DNA of 60,395 nucleotides from Synergistaceae bacterium (GTDB taxonomy: Bacteria; Synergistota; Synergistia; Synergistales; Synergistaceae), in contig JAUNHV010000009.1 of NCBI GenBank assembly GCA_030523725.1, positions 1-60,395 on the forward strand, given 5' to 3'. Both the position numbers and the translations under genes were made by a program. Positions 55,601-60,395 of this stretch are shown one piece after another. How positions within the stretch are numbered: position 1 is the stretch's first letter; every line of letters starts with the position of its first letter. The notes under the pieces are model-generated. The model did no database searches and was not told where the DNA came from. It was given only the letters and a program-made list of their open reading frames with translations.

Positions 55601-58600
55601 AACTCCAGTTGTATTAGCTTTACCACCTGCGGCGGTGTTAACTATGCCAGTTACTGTTAAACCTTGCCCATTTGTATTTATTGTGCTTGGCGTTTGCTCC
55701 TCTCCTGTACTCTTGCCTTCCAAATACACACCGGCAACCGGATCACTTGAGCTATTACCTGACACATTTTTGATGTCTATCGCACCAGCGTCAACAGCAG
55801 CACCACCGGTAACGTTAAGCCCATAGGCAGCTCCATTAGTAGATTTTATTCCCTTTACAACCGTCTCTGTGTCATCATCACCTATTTTCAATGTGCCATA
55901 GGTGCCACCGTTAGTAAGGTCTAATTTAGCACCGCTTTTAACATAAACACCACTGGCGTAACCATCACTAGTCTGAATTCCTTCAACTATTACATTATTA
56001 CCATTCGTCTTCACGCTGGTGCTTGCGTTATTGTTCACACTATGGTTCAAATACGCACCATACGTATCTCCATATCCTGTCACATTTTTGATATCTATCT
56101 CACCACTGTTAAGTGTCGCTTCACCCTCAACGTAAAGTCCATAGGCTACACCATTAGTAGATTTTATTCCCTTTACAACCGAACCTTCATCATAATCGCC
56201 GATTGTCAGCTTTCCATAGGTAGCAGTAGGACCAGTACCCTTGGTCAGGTCTAATTCAACATCGCTTTCAACATAAACACCACTGGCGCTACCTTCAGTA
56301 GCCTGAATTCCTTCAACCGTTACAGCATTACCATTCGTCTTTACACTGGCACTGATTTCCTGACTATTACTCACAAACATACCCGAGCTGTATTGCCCCG
56401 ACACATTTTTGATGGCTATTCCACCAGCGTTAACTGTTGCACCATCAACCAAAAGACCAATAGCTTCACCATTAGTAGATTTTATTCCCTTTACAACCGA
56501 ATCATCATAATCGCCGATTGTTAATGTACCAAATAGTGTATCCCCAAGAGGGGAGGAAAGGTTTAATTGAGAAGCACCTGCAACATGAACCCCAGCAGCA
56601 CCCCAAGCGGCCCCTTCTGTTGCGGTGTCAACTACGCCAGTTACTGTTAAATTCTCTCCATACGTATTCACCCCGAAAGGTACTTGGGGCTTTTCCCCTG
56701 ATCCATCCACAAACACACCAGCAACTGTTAGCTCCTGAGCTCTGTTGCTCTTTCCCGACACGTTTGCGATGTTTATCGCGCCACTGATAACCACTGCCGA
56801 GGAAACTTTAAGCCCATAGGCAGTTCCATTAGTAGATTTTATGCCCTTACCTTCTCCGTCTGCACCAATTGTCAATGTGCCAAATGTTGGAGAGCTACTA
56901 CTAACATCCGTAAGCATTATTCCTACATTTTGTGCAGCTTCTAATCCAACAGCGTATAAAGCATTTTCGCTTTCAGCAGTGTCTGTTATTGACTTGATTG
57001 TTAAACCGTTGTTGACAACTATAGGACACAGAACATCAGTTGTAGTTGTCCCCATTGCCAAAAAACCAGCAACAGGCGCCTCCACCAGTCCTTTAGTACT
57101 TTTTCCCGACACGTTTTCGATGTCTATCTCGCCAGCCCAAACAGCAGGCATAGATGTCCCAAACATAGTACCCGTGACGATAAGCCCCATAGCAGTACCG
57201 TTACTAGAGGTAACCCCATCTATTGTTAATTTGCCAAATTTTTTAGGTTTTGGATAGTCATCCGCCAAATAAATGATTGATGTATTAGACATAAGCCCAA
57301 CAGCGTATGAAACACCTCCGCTTTCAGCAGTATCAGTTATGTTCTTAATTGTTAAATCATTTCCATATGTGATTATCGCGCCGGAGGAAGAGAAATCTAG
57401 AGCTCCTGCAATCACACCGGCAACTGGTAAAAGATTACCGCCCATTCTCGATACTCCCGACACGTTTGTGATTTCTATCGCACCAGCGTTAACTGTCGCA
57501 CCACCTTCAACATGAAGTCCATAGGCACTGGCAGCAGTGGATATTATTCCTTTGCCAGCATCTGCTCCACCGATTATCAGTTTTCCATAGGTGCTGCTGC
57601 CATCATAAAGGTCTAGCGTTGCGTTATTCAGGTGAACACCGTAGGAAGCTGCAGCAGGGCTACCTCCGCTACCTTTTGACGTAACTGTATCAATCGTTAA
57701 ATCATTTCCACCAGTCTTAACAATAAGATTCTCAGCGTGAAGTCCTGTTGCGCCTGCACCGGTAACTTCTTTTTCGTTAATTGCAGAAATTGTAGCAGGA
57801 CCGCCACTAAGGGTAATGGTTTTGTCTGCAGTACTTTCCTCCATATACATACCATAGACCCAAGGACCGCCGCTAGCGGCTGTGGACTTTGCAGAAATTG
57901 TTGCACCCGCGCTATCCAACTTAAACTCGCCTTCTTCCGTGTCCGGGTCAACCTGGTCAACAAGCCAAACTGCCGCCGGCGCACCACTCTTTATATTCTC
58001 ACCTTCAACGGTGATTTCTTCCCATCCTTGATCTGTTGGACCGCTCAGCTCCTTTACCGTCTCGTTACTAGTTTTTGGAGTACCAAGGGTAAAACCGGTT
58101 AAGATAATCGTAGAACCTTCAATGTCAAACGTTGGGGTGAATTTCTTACCTTTATACCGTGTTACAACGCCTGTTACATTGTTTAACGCACCCTGAATAC
58201 TAGCAGCACTTATCACAGGAATTCTCTCACCACTAACGCTACTTGTCCAAGTCTCAAAGCCAGGATCCCACTCAATCTGAATTTTTAATGTGTCTGTGTT
58301 AGTGATACCCAAGGCGCCAACTGTAATTGCATCCGCTGTTTTACTACCAAAATTGCTTCTAATCTTGAGAAGGTCATCCTTCTTCACAGAAAGAAATTTT
58401 GATATGGTAAAATTGTTTTCAAAGGCAAGGGTAGCACCACCCCCCAAAAAAACACTAAATACTGTCGTTCCAGCCGGGGCAGCTGTTATCTTGCCTGTCT
58501 TGCCCGGGTCAACATAGACGACTGTTTGTTGGTATGTTGCAGCATCAAAGGAAAGGTTGAAGCCTTTATCAAGATGTAAGAACAAAGCTTTGTCCTTGTG

Positions 58601-59935
58601 CGTTTCACTAAGCTTGTCCGCATAGATTGTTACGTTACCCTTTCCAATGGTGTAACCTTCTGCGTTACTAAAATCTGAAGCGTAATCCGTTTCCTTATCT
58701 CCATTTGCCTTTTCTGCAAAGATGTACATCGTGTATGCACCATCGACAAGATTTGTAGTGTCAACTGTCTTAGTACCTGATGTAGCAGTGTAATCTGCAA
58801 TTTTCGCATAGTTGACATATTTTCCAGAGGAATCCTTCACCACGGCAGATACATAATTTGCATACGAGGCAAAAGAAGCATCGGCATTATAAGCTACACT
58901 CAGATTGTCTGTATAGTCTACAGCTACTCCGTTTGTCAGATCAAGCTCACCAGTGGAGGTTGTTGTAGCAAGGTCATCTACACCACCAGTTTTTGTCTGT
59001 GTTACAGAGTTTACCGTAGGTGCTATTATGTCTGTATCCTTCAGAGTTACCTTCCAACCGTCTGAACCAGTGTAGGTATTATCAATGCTGAAGGCACCAA
59101 TTGTTGTGGCACTTTTGCCTTGCGTATCATTTGCGGCGGATAAAAACAAAACCGATTCTGGATTCAGATTTAAAGCCGCACGAACGCCACGAGAATCGTC
59201 CAGGGGGCCGTTGTTGACATTGCCGGCAGTGGTGACAGAGAACGCATAGCTGGAAAGGAAAGGCGAACGCAGCCACCAATAGGCCGAAGCACCGGCTGTA
59301 TCTAGTGCTTTCCTAGTGTCATTGGAAACCACATTGTTAGTAAAACCATACTCTGGCTTAAATACATCACCTTCGCAACCGATGACTTGCCACGATCCAT
59401 CATAGTTGATCTTGCCACTCAACAGAAACAGATGATCTGATGTACCACCTGTCTCAACATCTGTTAATTGCGTTTCCGCTATTTGTGCTTTTTCTCTTCC
59501 GTCAAATGTTACTCCACTACTAGACTCAGGATTAGAAGTATCTGCTTTGGTATAAATTTCTTGTAGAAGTCCGCGAATTGTGGAGCCATTCCACACATTA
59601 CTATTACCAAACGTTGATGTTGTTAGCACCTTGTCTGACAATAACAGAACCTTATCCCCTGTAGATAGCACTCGCCAAAGAAGCCCATCACCATTCTGTT
59701 TGCCAAAGTAAACTGTCTTGTATGGGTCTGCCACAGCACCGGTGTTTGTGCTCGCTCCACCGCCTATTCCTGCTTTCTCCGGATCTCCCATATTCAATAT
59801 CTGGTCTATTTTTATCAGACCAGCCTGGGGATCCTCCGCCCGAGCCGGCGTCACCATAGGCGTCCCAAAGCTTGCGGTAAACACCACAAGCATAACCAAT
59901 AAAACCAACTTTTTGAAACTTTTGAAATTTCCCAT
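46649..59935 (-). CDS. Giant autotransporter (type Va secretion) with repeat-rich passenger
   Basis: About 4428 residues. Residues 1-33 form a signal peptide (VLLVMLVVFTASF, cleavage after ARA). Residues about 45-290 resemble the DUF6273 domain (YFGKQNGDGLLWRVLS, YWWLRSPFLSSYAF, GVRAALNLNPES). A long passenger follows, rich in Gly, Thr, Asn and Asp and poor in Cys, with at least three kinds of internal repeat, fitting a stacked beta-helix. The last 280 residues are an autotransporter beta-barrel (ASNTGWARFQRSNDDVNTGR; alternating strands; end FNLGFRFTL). The start at 59935 has AAAGGAGAG upstream; an in-frame ATG at 60019 does not. Adhesion or cell-cell contact is inferred. Confidence 0.88.
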   Translation of the reverse strand: MGNFKSFKKLVLLVMLVVFTASFGTPMVTPARAEDPQAGLIKIDQILNMGDPEKAGIGGGASTNTGAVADPYKTVYFGKQNGDGLLWRVLSTGDKVLLLSDKVLTTSTFGNSNVWNGSTIRGLLQEIYTKADTSNPESSSGVTFDGREKAQIAETQLTDVETGGTSDHLFLLSGKINYDGSWQVIGCEGDVFKPEYGFTNNVVSNDTRKALDTAGASAYWWLRSPFLSSYAFSVTTAGNVNNGPLDDSRGVRAALNLNPESVLFLSAANDTQGKSATTIGAFSIDNTYTGSDGWKVTLKDTDIIAPTVNSVTQTKTGGVDDLATTTSTGELDLTNGVAVDYTDNLSVAYNADASFASYANYVSAVVKDSSGKYVNYAKIADYTATSGTKTVDTTNLVDGAYTMYIFAEKANGDKETDYASDFSNAEGYTIGKGNVTIYADKLSETHKDKALFLHLDKGFNLSFDAATYQQTVVYVDPGKTGKITAAPAGTTVFSVFLGGGATLAFENNFTISKFLSVKKDDLLKIRSNFGSKTADAITVGALGITNTDTLKIQIEWDPGFETWTSSVSGERIPVISAASIQGALNNVTGVVTRYKGKKFTPTFDIEGSTIILTGFTLGTPKTSNETVKELSGPTDQGWEEITVEGENIKSGAPAAVWLVDQVDPDTEEGEFKLDSAGATISAKSTAASGGPWVYGMYMEESTADKTITLSGGPATISAINEKEVTGAGATGLHAENLIVKTGGNDLTIDTVTSKGSGGSPAAASYGVHLNNATLDLYDGSSTYGKLIIGGADAGKGIISTAASAYGLHVEGGATVNAGAIEITNVSGVSRMGGNLLPVAGVIAGALDFSSSGAIITYGNDLTIKNITDTAESGGVSYAVGLMSNTSIIYLADDYPKPKKFGKLTIDGVTSSNGTAMGLIVTGTMFGTSMPAVWAGEIDIENVSGKSTKGLVEAPVAGFLAMGTTTTDVLCPIVVNNGLTIKSITDTAESENALYAVGLEAAQNVGIMLTDVSSSSPTFGTLTIGADGEGKGIKSTNGTAYGLKVSSAVVISGAINIANVSGKSNRAQELTVAGVFVDGSGEKPQVPFGVNTYGENLTVTGVVDTATEGAAWGAAGVHVAGASQLNLSSPLGDTLFGTLTIGDYDDSVVKGIKSTNGEAIGLLVDGATVNAGGIAIKNVSGQYSSGMFVSNSQEISASVKTNGNAVTVEGIQATEGSASGVYVESDVELDLTKGTGPTATYGKLTIGDYDEGSVVKGIKSTNGVAYGLYVEGEATLNSGEIDIKNVTGYGDTYGAYLNHSVNNNASTSVKTNGNNVIVEGIQTSDGYASGVYVKSGAKLDLTNGGTYGTLKIGDDDTETVVKGIKSTNGAAYGLNVTGGAAVDAGAIDIKNVSGNSSSDPVAGVYLEGKSTGEEQTPSTINTNGQGLTVTGIVNTAAGGKANTTGVYVAYGAKLDLTKVEGVTKTYGTLTIGSNDSEDKGIKATGGEAIGLDVKGGATVNSGEIKIINIKSSNRYAYGMYLDAARVDTNEQKITIDTVISETDSTYSALGLGVEGGATVNSGEIEIKNVSGESYVGEDVFDPVAGVFLTGTDGAATPTPSTINTHGQNLTVTGIVDNATDNAYRAIGVAVADGAKLDLTKGTGPTATYGKLTIGGNEEGEGIKSTGGEAFGLDVEGGATVNSGEIVITNVSGVDYTPSVRGVCVRGVYLSDSGTRVKTNGKDVTVTGVQSSRGEAYGLGMYIGAELDLGSGKLTIDGVKSTAANGCAYGYEVWAATVAHKGSVSIRNIESPKEAFAIVVEGLQGYAPGKLTLGYDSTTASGFSGGTYQIEGDVAATKDSGSTTAKLTMALQNKDSYLYGNLLATLPSWELYEKGDIKLDLLNGGTWYPAFKDLSSNDNVATITLSKGTSEGVIDLAYSGFKMKSLVPAEGDKYERDKAGALIPEYNLKAYDGSFVTAIVRGDGDPNFFTIRNGLLKIQSHGYAEGEAYSSLADHLVAETVILDGDEPTLNIQVMNDPYFADPKGPHFAINPVDVFGSGTGLYGLKVIGVLTRADASIGGGFIPTFKEIGEEDNFVYLNGFDYVATTTSEALGNVGKITNTKNFTMFEDETLSADWGTFVVRSDEGKVLTLKGDGTGKNTVDGGSKKGLIVDGDGHELTVDSITVKNMANPFTVKKGTLTLKNVTIGGGVTGAIVNDGTLNIDGTTFSLDVRPSKAVSSTTTNFMTDFTVDSSQTFAQPTIKVASGANVINNGTLATSQIEIAEEGALTSNANKLTPTNGIKNDGSVTLTGGTSASARAELGAAISDSVSATDTTKGNVKFGDGTSAAYISNANAITQNAITVAASADVTNTGAWTAAKITNNGTLETAAGNLTLGEDGLLNYGTVTINDTAGAEIGFNISADTDKRGTLNLNTDTTFASGAKVTNQDIVLAKDKVLKTGVGAGPGQDYHLDATDKVTLKGGTIDITNGTASELGEYGNKVHLKELATTEASGIVFNTKLSKTGETITAINDSINADKISGTFNLAHSSANVARDNNFKVGDTAQITLFAGSDLSGLTLTGTNVTASSLISYIFTPASTKGVLDITTTMGCTLYEAINLSSEATKANAPTEYIMTENITVDSKGLGTLNGDPAVTTTRDTFTINGNGKNLIGGSNSGVKVNEGDTLTLSNVKASGFNGNLVTNDGTLNVTNGTTFSNNISDDAGTGAKGTTNFNTNFVLASDQTITQKKITIGSANILTADIDNLITTEGISIGENGILLINADGTIKSAITGSGTTQIGNGEAATAVTLDAKGSVAGKVDIKSNGQLTVTNGQFAQLTGDIANGGLLIVTGTNTIAKGVTGGGKTEIGDGSTDTAVTLDAAASMANNVEIMNSAQLTVSNFANLTGTLNNGGKFVVTGTNTIAKAIIGAGKTQIGDGSTATDVTLDATSGSIVGDVEIKKAGQFTLSDFSKIGGTEVDNAGTLILADTATITKDITGADGTTKITGTVTNSDKTITQKALVVNEGGNFTTEINKLAASDGITNNGTLKLTGNEATNALEEKITADAGKGSLEFAGSKTITAKGAITQNAVTVNTDLDMQNTLTATTTTVAEGKSLAINADKLKSAVTLNGTAAANAATAKLGAGTLGSYTITGGNIVIAGAVVTNANNLASSYGIKNDNTLKLNGGVIQDNISNATAGTGTLEITGTVTNDNNKTITQKALTVADGGNLTTEVDKLVINSNAGPITNNGTLKLTADGTTPDKLEETVTADSGKGTLEFAGSNKITASGAITQKTVTVNTDLDVQAALTATTTTVAGGKSFTIGAGNLNSAVTLNGTAAANAATANLGAGTLGSYTITGGKIVTTGDVEANADNLASSYGITNDNTLTLNGGTIKDKISSTADNKGTTKISGTVTNANKKTITQKALTITDAGNFTTEADKIVINSDDGAVTNDGTLTLTNAAASHTFAAVVKDSAGTGAKGVINFGDGTGTNKITADAAVTQSTVFVNTNLDMNDTLTATTTTVMTDKKLAIDATNLKSDVENNGTLALADGDGTLSKNVSSSGTGTLDLGSGVKSFGTGVTIANQSISTKGTLMTGKGHLDNTDSVTLNGATIDLTDGTASAMTAGNAVALNNFTAASEADKIVFNTKLAKAGSISDAIDVTGKASGTIKLNLALANIANTDIEVGDTTEIALFNGGDLTTLNLLGQTIVAGAEIAYKFIPLTGADKGKLQMKALEGLTLYDAINLISSTALTELPDTYDLIDNVTLIEGGTAAGSLPEGKDSLGTLNSSLPTTTRKNLTLNGNGWTLNGNGKKGVTVNEGNTLTISKMTVEGFDGAFVTNGGTLEFDDTNTMKSSVVNNGTMSVTGTTTFASGFGVSGSGNIINSGSFTIDADQLGNVMTNDATLTLTGTNVTLTKEIKETEGAGGITQIDGVIASDEKIANAITIFSGKSLEISADNVGGEVTNDGATLILKGGTLAQQVNTALEEEIGTIDLRAATNIAAEINNQNIVATNGYSTVAMESYIANNDLTFNGGGFDFQDNKVSNYVVNNINMAGDGNLMLDVDLAKKSMDTLDLAEGGTVSGTGKLHVTALTLLSDAKQDVTKIAFTETDTLKGHVASDVTHVASDMWKYTVAYDDKTGKFSFSKDIDAPEVSETTKSISDSANGINVAWLSGINNLQKRLGDLRGGEASNTGWARFQRSNDDVNTGRQLNVSGNLYQLGYDVALKNNTAARGYFGLSVEHFDGSQSYKIGGGDVKSTSLSAYYTKIYDSGHYFDFIFRYGRYESDTTSYDAGLSTKLDYGMNGVTLSGEYGYRANIGKNGFYFEPQAEVIYGYLAGAKKTSSRGILADIDSTNHFVTRLGVALGKKVKNFNYYLRGSYYHDFAGSTNILYGDASYKQDSARNWWELSLGGGWNMTDASYFYAELTKHFKDVSNSINFNLGFRFTL
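49430..51000 (-). repeat. Tandem ~610-630 bp repeats in the autotransporter passenger (about 2.5 copies)
   Basis: The coded module of about 205-210 residues recurs with KTITQKAL, NNGTLKL, LTATTTTV, LNGTAAANAATA and LGAGTLGSYTITGG. The same DNA landmark (GTTGTTGT) recurs at about 49431, 50061 and 50675. The repeats are diverged, so they are not a recent copy. Confidence 0.8.
51080..51640 (-). repeat. Short tandem repeats (~60-residue unit, three copies) in the passenger
   Basis: The unit reads like KTQIGDGSTATDVTLDA, then VEIKKAGQFTLSDF, then VTGTNTIAKAIIGAG. Three copies follow one another with small changes. Confidence 0.75.
54480..57600 (-). repeat. N-terminal passenger repeats, about ten copies
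   Basis: A unit of roughly 75-105 residues recurs: YGTLTIG..., KGIKSTNGEAYGL, VNSGEIDIKNVSG, then NTNGQNLTVTGIVDTA and VYVADGAKLDLTKG. DNA for KGIKSTNG recurs near 55840, 56160, 56480 and 56830. Spacing is not uniform because the linkers differ. Confidence 0.82.
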
Positions 59936-59980
59936 CTTGAAATTTCTCTCCTTTCTGAACTTACCGTTCACTTGTTTTGT

Positions 59981-60001
59981 GGCACCGCAAACCTCGGTGC
60001 C
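59981..60001 (-). other. Perfect hairpin in the autotransporter leader
   Basis: GGCACCG and CGGTGCC pair around a seven-base loop, about 50 bases before the autotransporter start. It could be an RNA leader structure or protein site. No known riboswitch class is recognised around it, and no promoter could be placed with confidence between it and element C. Confidence 0.4.
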
Positions 60002-60080
60002 CATGCCTAAAACCCACATTGCGACAATCTATAAAAAACCTTGGCTTACGCCATGATTTCCCTTTTTTACTTTTTATTTT

Positions 60081-60271
60081 TTAGCCATAGAGAACAAACC
60101 CGTTGAAATTGAGAATTGAGAATGGAGAATGGAGAATTGCGGTGTTTTTGCTTTGCAAAAACGATTTTTAGTGAGGCTCCGCCTCACTCTAATTCGTGCC
60201 ACAAAGTGGCACACATCAATTTTCAATTCTCAATTTTCAATTTTCAATTCACTTCGGCGCTTTATGGCTAA
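60081..60271. mobile_element. Small inverted-repeat (MITE/REP-like) element C
   Basis: 191 bases. The left end TTAGCCATAGAG (60081-60092) is matched by CTTTATGGCTAA (60260-60271). Inside, GAGAATTGAGAATGGAGAAT-type repeats on the left face a run of CAATTTTCAATTCTCAATT-type repeats on the right and can fold back on them. GTTTTTG / CAAAAAC around CTTTG gives the same CTTTG-loop hairpin as elements A and B. Confidence 0.62.
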
Positions 60272-60286
60272 CGGAAAGCAACCAAC

Positions 60287-60352
60287 AAAAAAACAACACA
60301 ACAAGACCCGCGTTAGGGCATAATGCTCCTAACACGCTCTGTTGTGTTGCTC
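60287..60352 (-). terminator. Terminator of a gene beyond the right edge
   Basis: Arms CAACACAACA and TGTTGTGTTG, with an inner CGCGTTAGG / CCTAACACG pair, form a long stem. On the minus strand it is followed by seven T. It implies a minus-strand gene ending just to the right of the window. The last 40 bases hold no identifiable frame. Confidence 0.7.
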
Positions 60353-60395
60353 AAAATAATTTCACTATTAAAATTAAAAAATACGAAAGCCAACT

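Overview
The window is a chromosomal piece of an AT-rich bacterium with an outer membrane. It holds the 5' end of a 16S rRNA gene, five core biosynthetic genes in good order, and a very large autotransporter with a C-terminal beta-barrel. A threonine T-box leader, a thrC-thrB-lysC-asd operon, a YhaM-like HD nuclease and a ComEB-like dCMP deaminase are all Firmicute-flavoured. A diderm Firmicute (Negativicutes) therefore fits best by inference. Synergistota is the main alternative, because the 45 bases of 16S visible here do not separate them. No phage, insertion sequence with a transposase, CRISPR array or plasmid feature is visible.

Layout. 1-5.9 kb: rRNA promoter and 16S start on the minus strand, then an operon of two FAD oxidoreductases, a Ppx/GppA phosphatase and an exported phosphodiester glycosidase. 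5.9-6.7 kb: an unknown exported protein. 6.9-13.5 kb: T-box, thrC, thrB, lysC, asd and three overlapping PilM/PilN/PilO-like genes. 13.5-17.7 kb: carB without its C-terminal allosteric domain, four tRNA genes (Glu, Lys, Leu, Arg) and a dCMP deaminase. 17.7-22.5 kb: an atypical M20 amidohydrolase, a small exported Cys-rich protein with simple-sequence repeats, argC (type 2), and a DXS-like thiamine-diphosphate enzyme that carries a signal peptide.

22.5-32 kb is a cell-surface glycan modification island: two membrane acyltransferases, two tandem 686-residue GT-C-like membrane proteins, an MBOAT O-acyltransferase and its DHHW partner. It is bracketed by two similar terminator-plus-promoter units. 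32-37.6 kb: argB, two tandem HGSNAT-like membrane acyltransferases, argD and an ACMSD-like amidohydrolase. 37.8-42.3 kb: fumC followed by a VTC-DUF4956-CotH set. 42.5-46.3 kb, minus strand: pseudouridine synthase, HD nuclease and oligoendopeptidase F. 46.6-59.9 kb, minus strand: one gene for a 4428-residue repeat-rich autotransporter, ending in a 127-base hairpin.

Together the window pairs amino-acid synthesis (threonine/lysine branch, arginine pathway, carbamoyl phosphate) with cell-surface construction. Three intergenic elements share terminal inverted repeats and look like one family of small non-coding mobile or REP-like elements. The most unusual items are the exported DXS-like enzyme, the shortened CarB, the PilMNO-like trio under a threonine T-box, the two-repeat small secreted protein, and the giant autotransporter with its long terminal hairpin.
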